DNA of 64,000 bases. It comes from Hippasteria phrygiana (lineage: Eukaryota > Echinodermata > Asteroidea > Valvatida > Goniasteridae). The notes under the pieces are model-generated. The model worked only from the letters and a program-made list of their open reading frames with translations, was not told where the DNA came from and did not search any database. The position numbers and the translations under genes are program-made. Where the stretch lies: assembly GCA_037893225.1 (NCBI GenBank), contig JAZGUH010000402.1, positions 744,001-808,000 on the forward strand, given 5' to 3'. How positions within the stretch are numbered: the first letter of the stretch is position 1; each line of letters starts with the position of its first letter. Below are positions 54,190 through 64,000 of this stretch, one piece after another.

Positions 54190-56990
54190 ATATTGTCTTA
54201 TTCTCCCTTTTCCATTTTGAAAAAAAAATCGCATCAACGCGATCATGTAACTGTTGATCTGGAGGGCTTTTCGGGAAAACACTGGAAGCTAACAGGCCTT
54301 TACGCATGTCTGTCGGAATGAGCGGCAAAATGTTTGGTCAACTACCGTAAAACCGTAAAAGAAAAAAACAACTTTTTCGAATTTCCAAGCTTGTGTGGTT
54401 GCATTAAAGCAATGGGTGCGTGGGGGAGGGGGTGGAGGAGGAGAGGTCTGAGGCCTCCTTGGAATCCCCCTTTCACCAGCCTGACAGCCATGTCAGATTT
54501 AGCGTGCGTATTACTCATTCTCAACATGATTAAGACGGTACACATGGATCCAGCTTGTTAGGGACCATGCAATAATTGTATGATTTTGTTATGGCATGAA
54601 TGCATATAGGACAGCGTCATTTCTGTGGAGTAAATGTAACATTTTCAAACAAGCCCACAGAGGCATAAGTATTGTCTACATTTTCTCGGAGAAGGTTCCA
54701 TTCCATGTTTTGAATGTTCCCCTTATTACCAATCCAGATAGCGCCTTCTTGCATTTGTGAACTGGCAAGATTTAAAAAGAATTAAAGACGCAACAGTCTT
54801 AATTTCAAATGAAAACAAGCATTATATATCATGCTCGTATTGTTGTAAGAGATGTTTGCAAGAAATCAATTTTAACTAAGTATATATTGTGTGTTTTTGT
54901 TTTATTTTGTTAAGTTAGGAGAAAATGGATCAATATGCATTTGTTTCTATTAAAAAGGGATGAACAAGGCATAACTCTTTAAATCGTGTTCTGTCTAATG
55001 AACCAGTTCGGTATCGCAAAGGTCGAAGGTTATTCGGGATAAAATTGCTGAAGTAATGTCACTCCATGTTACGCAAACGCCCATTCTGATTGAATTTAAC
55101 ACGTGCGCGTCGTGCAACCACCTTTTTGCGTTCACACGCGCGTTAGGTCACGCGGGTCATTCGGGATGAAATGTCATTGTACACAAATGCGCAGTTGAAA
55201 TACTGAATGGCTCATTGACGAAATCGGGACAGTCTAGCGATCTTTAAAGATCGATTTCGCATTCCTCGCGTCTTAAAGCGTCATCAAGGAGGAGAGCTGA
55301 GATACTGGCCCGACGCCAAACACGATAACAGCTGGGGGTGGGGATGGATGACTACATTGATACCCCGTGGGGATTAATTCATAATTACTGTATCACAACC
55401 TGTCGAGAAAAGTCAATAAAACACCAAGTGTAAACAAACTGAAAGCCAATCCCTGTTCTACTATCAGTGAGCAATTTCCCCTTAATGGTGAATCACTTGC
55501 ACGGTATCTCGAGGAATGAGGTTTTCTGTATAACTGCAAACTTTATTCAGTTCTGTGCCAGACGAGAAATAAATAATGATGAGAATTGTGAATAGAAATG
55601 ATATCGTGATAGATATTCTAACTGGTCCTTGGTAGGGGTGATTCTCATAGTCTTATTTGAGAGAGCGGCAACAATTTCTGACTTTGGGCCGAAGATGGCC
55701 GCTCGTTATGTGTAGAGTGGAGCGTGTGGGTATTGCTTATTGTCCACGTGCACTGATGCATCATTCGCCATGTTTGGTCCAAGGTTGGGACCCTTAATGT
55801 CGCAACTGTCTCCATCTTCACAATGCATTGCGAGAGGCCATTTTCAAACTGCGTGGTAGACAAATTACCCAGCACAAAATTATCAAACATTTTCTTCATT
55901 TTCTTGCAGAAGGTCCCATTCTATAATTTTACTCGATTTCCATATTAAATACATCATTTGGAATTCACCTCTAATCAGCATTTCTTTAAACAAAAACGTT
56001 CATGGAGGGTTATTTTGGAGGAATGGTTTTATACCTGTTCTTATGCTATTTGGACAAGAAGTTCCTTCTATTACTAAACAAAAATATCGCTGAGAATTAC
56101 TTAAAAAGTCTAATAATTGAAAAATCACCGCCTTCTTTGAACTTCAAATGTAAACGAGCATTTATATCATGCTCATGATATTTTCCTGATACATAGTTAC
56201 CACACCGAAATACCTGTAACTTTAAATCCTCTTTCCTCCAAAATGACTGCAGAAGAACTTTGTCATAAATGTTAACGTGCATAATCTATTATACTTTTAC
56301 ATTCGAAGCGGGAAAAATCAACCTATCGTGGGGGACGAATCGAACAAGAGCAAGGAAGTAACCAGCCAGCCATGCGACCCAGGTATTTTGTTTGATGTTT
56401 TCTTTTCATCCTGGAAAACCGCATTGCAAAATGCCAAATAGATTTGTTTCATTTCCTGGAAATACTTTTGGTATCGGTTTGAGGCATTATCATTTTTAGG
56501 CTTAAAAATGATTCAAATGAGTGCAAAAGCGAGACACACCATTAAAGGTTGATATCAACAGCTGATTATCAGTAGTCAGCTCAAGTCGACTATTGAAAAA
56601 GTGCTTCGGGTTAGCGTGATAGCTGGCCGGTTGGATTTCGGTTTTAATGTTGGTTTAGTTTTCTGCAACAAACCAGGCAAGTTCCTGTAGAAAAAAAATG
56701 AAATAAATCAAAAACCTGGGGATTTTTCAATCGGAATCGAACTCCCTCTTCAACCACCATTGCAAGAAGCACCTATTTCCGATATAGAAACTGATAATTA
56801 ATAATAAATATATCATTTCGCATATCCAGAAATGCCATGTTTATGATTATTGCGTTTTGCTTCAATAGAATACATGTATGTCATAAACAATATATCTCCT
56901 TGATCTAAATATGTTTAAATGCTAATCATATATCTGACGCGGGTGTCAAAAAGCTGAGCAGTGACGTTTGGCAGGGAATTGCCATTTTGC
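54190..56990. other. Probable gene C intron; nothing recognised
   Basis: The minus-strand frame at 55645-55899 (KKMFDNFVLGNLSTTQF) has no splice support and no domain. No repeats with a second copy in the window were noticed. Confidence 0.4.
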
Positions 56991-56999
56991 ACAAAGCGC

Positions 57000-57170
57000 G
57001 CACACATATAGCTCAGTTGGCTGAGTTGGTATAGAGTGCTGGTGGGGTAATCCGGAGGACGAATGGAAATATTTTACTTTAATACCTCCACTAAAATAAG
57101 TCAAGAACAGAAAAAAATAACCAACCCTCCTTGCTGACAACTACCCAAATACAGGCTTGTTGGTTCAAGC
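57000..57170 (+). repeat. tRNA-headed SINE remnant
   Basis: ATATAGCTCAGTTGGCTGAG, then AGAGTGCTGG and GGTAATCCGGAGGACG match the D and anticodon arms of a tRNA. The B box is lost. The tail (TTTTACTTTAATACCTCCAC, AACCAACCCTCCTTG) is also found at 6130-6210 without the head. Confidence 0.65.
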
Positions 57171-57244
57171 TTTATAGCGTCAAACAAACCACAAGGAAAA
57201 CTGACGAGGTAACTGAAATTAATTTACATTCATTGGTAATTTGA

Positions 57245-57430
57245 AGTGAACAAAGAAAATTGGCAGGAGCGGGATTTGAACTGCGACCTCCAGGATACTG
57301 CACCGGTGCTCTACCAATATTGCCCTATATTGGCGGTCTCCAAAATTGTCAGTGTATTTGTTGGGAAGCGACCTTGTGGGGATCACTCACAGTTCAAGAT
57401 TTATGTTAGTAAAATCCACGAAATATAGTC
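57245..57430 (-). repeat. tRNA-derived SINE, minus copy
   Basis: On the minus strand: TAGGGCAATATTGGTAGAGC, ACCGGTGCAGTATCCTGGAG, then a B-box-like GGTCGCAGTTCAAATCCCGC and GCCAATTTTCTTTGTTCAC. It is the more complete relative of 32890-33030. Confidence 0.75.
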
Positions 57431-57593
57431 AGAAATTACCGTAACATGCCATACAGCAAACACACACTTTCGTCATATTTTGCACGAAAATACCTCACCA
57501 AAAGTCTTGAACTGTGCCACGTGTTTATAAAATTCTAACATGAATGATTGCTTATTTTGTCATATTTGTCTGTTCCGGACCCATTTTGGCGGC

Positions 57594-57609
57594 GGGGGGG
57601 GGGGGGGGG
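57594..57609. repeat. Poly(G) tract
   Basis: A G run about 100 bases upstream of gene C exon 57710. Confidence 0.85.
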
Positions 57610-57709
57610 TGTCTATGTAAAACCTTTCCAGACTACTTCGGTTTAATCCGTTTATGTTTATCTTATTTGCTCATTTTCTCCAAATTCCTCTCATGATATT
57701 CATACCTAG

Positions 57710-58063
57710 GTGACCCACCGCCGGTCAAAATCACTCCCGAGCAACTCCCCGTCACCGTGGCCGCGAAGCAAGCCAGCATCACCGATGAACATAGCTTGGA
57801 GTCGAATGGCGAAATCGAGACGTCCGTCACGGACAACTCCCTTGATCCCAACCCCCAGAAGGAGAACCTGTCCGGGGGTAAGACCGGGCTGAACTCAGAC
57901 GAGCTCCAGCGCTCTGAACTCGAGGAGGAGGGTGCCGTGGTGGACTCGCTGGCCCCCCACATACTGTACCCGGAGATAGACGCGGGGGCGGGAGGTCCAG
58001 TTACCACCGCTACCGAGGCTGCAGTCCCAAAGCCAGGTCAGGATATCGCAACTAACAAACACC
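57710..58063 (+). CDS. Gene C exon: acidic extracellular linker
   Basis: Acceptor CATACCTAG and donor GTAAGA; phase 1 at both ends; 354 bases with no stop and GC-rich third positions unlike the flanks. Encodes DPPPVKITPEQLPVTVAAKQ, a Ser/Thr/Asp/Glu-rich middle (TSVTDNSLDPNPQKENLSGG; SDELQRSELEEEGAVVDSLA) and AGGPVTTATEAAVPKPGQ. It looks like a disordered, possibly O-glycosylated stalk (Thr/Pro/Ala stretch). It joins the membrane exon at 59777 in frame. No known family was recognised. Confidence 0.75.
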
Positions 58064-58301
58064 GTAAGAAAAATTATTCTCCATTGTTTATGACCGACAC
58101 CACGTCCGCCGATTTTGTTTGAGTGTCGTTGTTCCGTTTAGTTTCCGTTTAGTGAGTGTCGAGATCGGCTATTATAAATTTTCTTTTCATGAGTGATAAA
58201 TTCGGATTATCGCCCGGACTGAAAAACGCCAGCTGTTAATAATAAATAACGGCATTCTCCTGACGAAGATTGGAGTCGAAACGTTAAGAATAAACACGTC
58301 C

Positions 58302-58402
58302 ACATGGTTCTCCCTGAACTATTAACCCGTGAAGTCCCCATGGTTCTCCCTGAACCATTTTAACCCGCGAAGTCCCCATGGTTCTCCCCTGAACCATAAT
58401 TA
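58302..58402. repeat. Short minisatellite, 36-38 base units
   Basis: Three units of CATGGTTCTCCCTGAAC(T/C)AT plus TTAACCCG(T/C)GAAGTCCC. GGTTCTC and GAACC within each unit are partly palindromic. Lies in the intron of gene C. Confidence 0.8.
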
Positions 58403-58589
58403 TTTCTCACTTAGCGACAGGGTTCTCTCTTGAACCCTTCTCACTTGACGAAGGTTGAGATACGAGTTGTGAGATAAGGTTCTTTTTCAGAACACACATA
58501 CTGCACGTAATATTGGTTGAGATAAACCCATGGTGTTACCGCAAACGGAAACGATATGAATAACGGCTTGTCATTTGAAGCAAGATATG

Positions 58590-58750
58590 GGACAGAAGGA
58601 CCCCCTCTTTTGTTTTGGTCATTGTGTTCCGGAATCTCAGGAATTCCTTTCAGATATCCGAGGGGGATGTGTCAGGTAACAATAGTCTGGAGTGTGTATA
58701 GGGTATAGGGACAAGAGAGGGGGTACCCCTTGGTCCTATATCTTGCTGTA
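58590..58750. repeat. Relative of the 7690 and 52457 poly(G) elements
   Basis: GGAATCTCAGGAATTCCTTT, CGAGGGGGATGTGTCAGGTA and GGGTATAGGGACAAGAGAGG are shared, but here only short G runs remain, so the homopolymers expand or shrink after insertion. Confidence 0.65.
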
Positions 58751-58759
58751 TACGGCTTA

Positions 58760-59770
58760 TGATCGCCGACAAACCAAAAGCCTGCACTAAAATCAGTCAC
58801 ATTTCCACCGATTCGACACAAGGCGCCCGTACGGGCCCAAATTTCGTGGAAATTTTGCAAAATCTCACGGCGTTCGCAAGGGTGCCGTGGCTATCCTGTG
58901 GGCGCCTTGGCGCTTTTTCCTCGCCGTAGGGCGCATCGGGAGCTTTTAGCGCGGAGTTAAAAGTTCCCTATGTGTCGTACGAGTATCTTACGATGTCCGT
59001 GCGAGTCCCTCACGAGCCCCGTACGATGTATAAAAATCGTACGGGTATCTCACGGCTCCCGTCCAACTCCCGTCTGACTGCCGCGCGGCGTCCAAGATTC
59101 CCTTGCAGACCTGGCGCGGCGCCCTCGCGGCTTACACACGGGCACCTCACGATTGGAGTCGAGAAAACTTCAAAGGGCACCGCGCGGGCCCCGCCAAATA
59201 TGTGACTGCTACACACGGATGCCGCAGACCCCTGCGATACCCCCGATTTCCAAAAATCTGAGAAATCTGCCGTAGGTAGAACAATTCGTACGGTGCCCGG
59301 AGGATAATTATGTGACTGAGGCATAAGACTCCTGTGTAATATATTTTTAAACAAACTTTTAGATATCCACTACAGTCCTACCGTACAGTTCTCCTTTCAT
59401 GAAGCTGCTTGCGCTGTGAACTTGGTTTCAGTGCCAAGTAATAACAATAGGTTTCCATTGTTAGGGCGCCGTTTTTCTTTTGTTAGATGTTCATGGTGTA
59501 AGCTTACAAATGTCCTGAGCACAGACAAGTTTTGATTAGCAAAAACAGCATGCAGCTCAAATGTCGTTTGGTTTGACTGTAGTTGCTGGTGACTGTAGTT
59601 CCCTGCTGATTTTTGAACTCCACAAAAAATGTACGAAGAAGTGTTTTTGTACTAAGTAGCTTCATCAAAATTGGGCCCCAGAACATCGGACCGGAATGAT
59701 TCTCACTGTACGGATTAGTAGATCTCCTGCAACTGTATTTAAAACGTCCGTCACCCGTTTCATCCCTCTG
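58760..59770. other. Gene C intron, GC-rich unique DNA
   Basis: 58850-59290 is rich in CGTACG, CACGG and CCCGT words (CTCACGA, GTACGAT) that recur loosely on a short period, like a decayed simple or tandem repeat. The open frames here are by-products. Confidence 0.45.
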
Positions 59771-59776
59771 AAATAG

Positions 59777-59927
59777 TTCCTGATGAGAAAAAGTCCGAGT
59801 TGTTTATTGACTCCGGGATCTTTCCTTTCATTGCCATGGGTGTGTTGTCGGCGCTGTTCATCACGATGATGATCGCTGCTTTGTATTTCGCCCGACACTC
59901 ATCGGATGTGCGAAATAGTCAAATAAG
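59777..59927 (+). CDS. Gene C exon: transmembrane segment
   Basis: Follows a CTGAAATAG acceptor in phase 1 and ends before GTGAGA in phase 2. Encodes PDEKKSELFIDSG, then a single membrane span IFPFIAMGVLSALFITMMIA followed by ALYFARHSSDVRNSQIR. The positive residues after the span place the C-terminus in the cytoplasm. It joins exon 57710-58063 exactly in frame. The tail exon is not seen and may lie beyond 64 kb. Confidence 0.78.
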
Positions 59928-60169
59928 GTGAGAGAAAAAATTCCAACTGTCGTTTTTTACCAGTCACTTTCCATTTGAAAAGTTATGATTTTGCATGCAT
60001 GTCTTACTTGAGGCCAAATGTTGGGCTATGTTTCAGTTATTATCAAGAATTATTTTCAGCCAAGATTTCATTTTTGTTTTTAATAAAAAGTAGCCACGTT
60101 GTCTTTACATCTCCCGTCATCTCCCGTCTTGCCGCCTCATGTGCCGCCTCTGCTGGAACGCCTTCAGTC

Positions 60170-60310
60170 AAAGCTTAGGACATCCAGCTTGGCGCTCGAT
60201 TGGTTTGCATCTTTCTTGCCTTCCAGAAGCCAAGGATCATGTCTAGGTCCACTGCTTTTCACCATTTATCTGTTTCGGCGTGTTTCCCCACTAATTCTTG
60301 ACAAATTTAC
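60170..60310 (+). pseudogene. Small LINE reverse-transcriptase fragment with internal deletion
   Basis: Encodes LALDWFASFLPSRSQ joined directly to GSCLGPLLFTIYLF. These are neighbouring motifs of a CR1/L2-like reverse transcriptase, but the residues between them are lost. Resembles the element at 19.7-20.4 kb more than that at 26 kb. Confidence 0.65.
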
Positions 60311-60596
60311 GGACAGATAAAAAACAAGTTACGGCAACTCAATTAAAGAAAGTACCGGTATGAGTTGCCTTTGCAGGCATGAGTGGATTCGGGGTTAGTA
60401 TTTTGTAGTAAATATTATACAACACCTGAATAAATCCCAGTCATCCGATTGGTGAATCGTCGATCACGTGCATTGAATTATTCGTCCCATCGTACGACGC
60501 GAACCCGCACCGCAAAAAAAACGCTCTATCACATGGTTCTATCAAACGGTAACGCGTTTGATAGAACTTCCCCGCCGCTACAACACGGCTGTCATT

Positions 60597-60675
60597 GGAC
60601 TGGTTTCCGGTCCCTCCGTTGTCCTTTGGACTTCAAATGTATATTATATACATACGGGGACCGGGAACCAGTCTA
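60597..60675. repeat. MITE of the GACTGG family with target duplication
   Basis: GACTGGTTTCCGGTCCC is mirrored by GGGGACCGGGAACCAGTC. GGCTGTCATT flanks both sides (60587-60596, 60676-60685), while copy 1 of the host element has this word once. A duplication of 9-10 bases suggests a Mutator-like source. Confidence 0.88.
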
Positions 60676-60693
60676 GGCTGTCATTCACACAAA

Positions 60694-60914
60694 ATGGCGG
60701 ACGGTGTTTCCGTACCGCGGTTTGTTTTCCTAATAACAGACGACGAAATATTGGAACTCGTAGGCGATGCTGACGCTGCTAACACAAAGAGACAAATGAA
60801 ATATGAAGTCAAACGATTAGAGGAATTTACAAGACACGCAAGAACAACAATTAAAGCTTTAACTGATTCGGAACTGGACCACTTTTTGTTGCGGTTTTAT
60901 GCGGGACTGAGAAA
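60694..60914 (+). CDS. N-terminal exon of a Crypton tyrosine recombinase, copy 2
   Basis: Starts MADGVSVPRFVFLITDDEIL, continues ELVGDADAANTKRQMKYEVK and ends FLLRFYAGLRK before GTAAAC. The start codon used here (60694) lies further upstream than the start available in copy 1. The frame is intact. The reading frame and donor are kept in both copies, but the catalytic domain is missing in both. Confidence 0.7.
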
Positions 60915-60998
60915 GTAAACGGCACGTTGTACACCAAGAAATCCATGCATGCAATCTGTCGGATTTATTCAGGCGCTAGCGTTGTATAAAACAAATAA

Positions 60999-61151
60999 TG
61001 AATGTTTCACATTCGTGCAATGGTAAGAATAATTTCATTCGGTCACAGATGGAATGTCCCATTCCACTCGGCTTCGCCTCGTGGAATGGAACATTCAATC
61101 CGTCACCTCATGAAATTATTCTTACCATCGCACTCCGTGTAAACATTCATT
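60999..61151. repeat. Large palindrome at the Crypton right end, copy 2
   Basis: Same structure as 40668-40820 with the TCGGCTTCGCCTCG centre; only a few differences, in both arms. Confidence 0.9.
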
Positions 61152-61489
61152 GTTTGTATACTGTAATACGTACCTGTTTTGTGTTTATAGTTACTGGGAA
61201 AACAAAAAGAAAAAAATGCTGTTCTTGTAGCCTGGTACCCTGGCCCTACTTTAGACAAAACGGAGCAATTTATAGACGTCATGGATATAGACTATTTCCA
61301 ACGATGGTCGGCCGACCGTCTCTGAACATTGATACAAAAATTCCACTTTTCTTAAAAATGACAGCACACCAGGTGCCATGATTTCACAGGATACTCGATA
61401 CTATTATTTACTTACAGTTAAGTAAGGTATTTCGTAATAATTCAGCAGTTTGTTTTTCTATGTTTGCGAATACTGTATATTACCTTTAA

Positions 61490-62050
61490 GGGCTGAATAT
61501 CAAATGAAATTTGGGCTGGCTAACCGTTTTTGCTGAGCACTTTTTTTTACTTGTACTGAGCAAAAGTACATGCTTAGCAGTTCCATAAAATATTGGCTCC
61601 AAGAACCTGGGAGCACGAAAAGCTGGCTGCTGGGCCCAAGCCCGGCTTATAATTCCCGACAAATGTGTGATTCTAAATAATGTGAAGGGGCCTATGGAAC
61701 TTCTAGTAAAGGCAGTCCCTTTCCATGACCCCTACTTATGTTTACCTCAGTTACTGTAGTTAATGTAGGCCTACTCTAAAAATACGCAACAGGAAATTAT
61801 CTAAACGACCTTCGCCATTGATTCAAATCTATGCATATATTTTAGTCTTCAGTCAGACGTGCATTTCAAGGATCCCTTTCACGCCTTTGCCAAAGTCTAA
61901 TCCAAAGGCTAATGCTCCTCTCCTTGCGGTAGAATAACGCATCTAAATTTTGATTGGTCGATGTTAATAAAGGTGATACAGGAAACAGCCGTCTGAGCGG
62001 ATAGTTCCGGACTGGACCAGCTCATTTTCGTAAAGCGGGGAATAGGTCTG
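61490..62050. other. No supported gene
   Basis: GCTTAGCA/TGCTAAGC words near 61530-61580 recur at 63935-63990, so some repeat is present, but no element ends are visible. Confidence 0.45.
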
Positions 62051-62052
62051 AC

Positions 62053-62532
62053 GGGTGCACCACACTAATTCCAGCTCCATTGACAACAGTGTAAAATCAA
62101 CAAAGTTCAGGGCCCAATAACCTGTACCCCAGCATCACTGGGGTCTACACAAACAAATGCCACTTATTGTCTGATCTTTTGTCTGTCCATTTCTTTTCTA
62201 TGTTTGGGGGGTTAACCAATTACATTTTTAATTATTGACACAAAACAAACCCACCTCCAAAAAAGTCCTATTTCCCAAGCCGATCAACAGCCATTTTTAA
62301 CATGGCATCCCTCCACTTTCTCGGGCAAATAGGACCCATTTTTCAACAGTAATTTTATCAAGTCTGCACACAGATGGAAGCCCAGAAACCAGGGAGTTGA
62401 TGCTGGGCTATGTTTACACAATCCCACAATTTTTTGAGGCACAAACTCTCCTTTTTCAAAAAAGTTGTGGGTATACATTTTATGTTGATGAGCTGGCGCA
62501 TAAATTCGGACATGAATTAGTGTAGTGCACCC
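62053..62532 (+). mobile_element. MITE with GGGTGCAC ends, copy 1
   Basis: Inverted ends GGGTGCACCACACTAATTC and, from the right, GGGTGCACTACACTAATTC. Nearly identical over its length to 63449-63902, apart from a small extra segment here (ACAATCCCACAATTTTTTGAGGC-like, near 62415). No coding frame. Confidence 0.85.
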
Positions 62533-62539
62533 TATAAGG

Positions 62540-63440
62540 GCAGTCAATTTCTCTTTCTGGTTAATAAATGATGCTTTAAATGTAGAGAATCAGTCACTGA
62601 TCTGATATCTGAAAAAACAATTTAAAATTTCTATTGCGTTTGTCTATAACAAGGTCAAACAAGGGTGAGCATTTTCATGCTACTTTAAACAATTAGAGAA
62701 AAGAAACCTGCATGGCATCATATGTACACCCTGTGGACAAGTTAGAAGTTATATCCGAATTCTCCCTCAAAAAGCTATTTTGATGTCTCACTTTTGATGA
62801 TAAGAATTCTCACAGCTTTACAAATCATTTATTTAACAAGAGGGGGACAATTACTATGGGGAAGCTGTGACAAGAGAAAGGGGGGGGGGTGGGGTACGTG
62901 GGTTTTGCTTTCCCCTCAACACTTCTAACCATGCATTCATATTAAGTTTTGTGCTGCTTTATTGGGAGTAGAAAATACATAGGCCATTTTACTACATTTT
63001 ACTATACTTCTAAATATTATTTCACCTCTAGAAAGGGGGGATGGGGGTGGGTGGGGCGTGTGGAAAGGGCATTCCAGGCCAAGCGATTCACACACATCAT
63101 GGACATGCCATAACCTGCCACTACTGTCGGCGGAAAGGGGGTGGGATTTTCCCCTTCCCCACCATGCCCCCCTCCATCCCCCCACTTTTTGGCAGCTCCG
63201 CATAAAGAAAACAACACCGCTGCAAAACCGTGTGCATGATTTTAAAAAACAACTGCATATGCTTATTAATTATTGAGTTTACCTGATGTTGCCAATTAAA
63301 TGTCTCTAAATGGGTCATTGTAATGAAGAAAACTGTCTCTGAAGTTTGTTTTTATCCCGACAGCACTGCTACGACTGCATGTAAACAAAAGAAGCCATTT
63401 TAAAATCCCCACCACATGTGCACATGGAAGCCGCCATTTT
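62540..63440. other. Spacer between the two GGGTGCAC elements
   Basis: Contains G-rich stretches near 62880-62892 and 63036-63058. No gene. The frames at 62937-63203 are driven by the G-rich composition. Confidence 0.45.
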
Positions 63441-63448
63441 GATATATA

Positions 63449-63902
63449 GGGTGCACCACACTAATTCCAGCTCCATTGACAACAGTGTAAAATCAACAAA
63501 GTTCAGGGCCCAATAACCTGTACCCCAGCATCACTGGGGTCTACACAAACAAATGCCACTTATTGTCTGATCTTTTGTCTGTCCATTTCTTTTCTATTTT
63601 TGGGGGTTAACCAATTACATTTTTAATTATTGACACAAAACAAACCCACCTCCAAAAAAGTCCTATTTCCCAAGCCGATCAACAGCCATTTTTAACATGG
63701 CATCCCTCCACTTTCTCGGGCAAATAGGACCCATTTTTCAACAGTAATTTTATCAAGTCTGCACACAGATGGAAGCCCAGAAACCAGTGAGTTGATGCTG
63801 GGCTATGTTTACAAACTCTCCTTTTTCAAAAAAAGTTGTGGGTATACATTTTATGTTGATGAGCTGGCGAATAAATTCGGACATGAATTAGTGTGTGCAC
63901 CC
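63449..63902 (+). mobile_element. MITE with GGGTGCAC ends, copy 2
   Basis: Same as copy 1, with TATA on both sides (left ..GATATATA, right TATAAC..), a possible 4-bp target duplication. Very low divergence from copy 1 implies recent activity or conversion. Confidence 0.85.
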
Positions 63903-64000
63903 TATAACATTACATGTGTAAATAGCTCTAGTTTCTTAGAGCTGCTTACCAGCAAAGATTGCTTAGCAGCAGGTAGGTGCTAAGCAAACATTTTAGATGT

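Larger units (their letters stand above)
60415..61160 (+). mobile_element. Crypton derivative, copy 2
   Basis: Same outer words as copy 1 (TTATACAACACCTG and TTTGTATA). Joining the flanks (..GTAGTAAATA + CTGTAATAC..) restores the family-R sequence without any duplicated bases, again indicating insertion without a target duplication. It contains the exon 60694-60914, the palindrome 60999-61151 and a nested MITE (60597-60675). Confidence 0.85.
60347..61485 (+). mobile_element. TTAA MITE family R, copy 6, split by a Crypton derivative
   Basis: TTAA at 60343-60346 and 61486-61489. Left part GAGTGGATTCGGGGTTAGTA, right part CTGTTCTTGTAGCCTGG, a palindromic core near 61292 and GTATATTACCT at the end. 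It is interrupted at 60415-61160. Confidence 0.8.

Noticed and set aside
55645..55899. Minus-strand frame KKMFDNFVLGNLS...
   Set aside because: No acceptor or donor fits the frame and no domain is recognisable.
57000..57060. Second possible tRNA gene
   Set aside because: D and anticodon arms are recognisable but the T arm is missing, and the tail matches a dispersed repeat.
58260..58450. CRISPR-like short repeats
   Set aside because: The units are directly adjacent without spacers and this is animal nuclear DNA; a minisatellite.

Overview
This is intron-containing animal nuclear DNA, not bacterial or organellar. It is mostly repeats. Phase-compatible exons show three protein-coding genes, and between and inside them lies a dense, nested set of transposons: Kolobok-type TTAA elements with THAP exons, Crypton-type tyrosine recombinases, mariner, CR1/L2-like LINEs, a Gypsy LTR element, tRNA-derived SINEs and many foldback MITEs. 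C-type lectin receptors, Kolobok, Crypton and long poly(G) tracts together suggest a marine invertebrate, perhaps an invertebrate deuterostome such as an amphioxus, hemichordate or echinoderm. That is an inference; I cannot name the species.

Layout. 1-9 kb: dispersed repeats, a LINE 3' end, several foldback hairpins and a decayed RecQ-like helicase fragment. 9.3-15.3 kb, minus strand: gene A, a secreted or membrane C-type lectin with a signal-peptide exon, a short Cys-rich exon and a CTLD exon; its introns hold a SINE pair, a mariner and a large CRE-containing foldback element. 15.3-24 kb: a TTAA element encoding a Cys-rich peptide, a LINE reverse-transcriptase fragment, a minisatellite and a second foldback element of the same family as the first. 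24.4-29 kb, plus strand: a 5'-truncated LINE with a 12-bp target duplication, split by a TTAA (Kolobok) element carrying a THAP exon. 29.06-34.45 kb, minus strand: gene B, a receptor with two CTLDs, a short Cys-rich stalk, one membrane span and a tail rich in tyrosine motifs; its phases fit across six exons. 35.2-39.5 kb: a decayed Gypsy element with an RNase H domain, a split integrase and two C2H2 fingers. Its integrase is interrupted by a Crypton-like tyrosine recombinase element. 40-47.7 kb: two THAP/TTAA elements, one containing a Crypton derivative and the other showing the matching empty site, plus TTAA MITEs and a damaged second mariner. 48.2-59.9 kb, plus strand: gene C, a type I membrane protein with a signal-peptide exon, an acidic ectodomain exon and a membrane-span exon; linking exons were not found. 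60-64 kb: a second Crypton derivative inside a TTAA MITE, and two near-identical copies of a 0.45-kb element.

Genes A and B are neighbouring CTLD genes on one strand and may form a small innate-recognition cluster. Gene B has the features of a signalling receptor. Gene C points the other way. The mobile elements give a readable relative chronology: Kolobok into LINE, Crypton into Kolobok, Crypton into a TTAA MITE, a MITE into that Crypton, and Crypton-like DNA into Gypsy. Several of the decayed DNA transposons keep just the first, DNA-binding exon and its splice donor.
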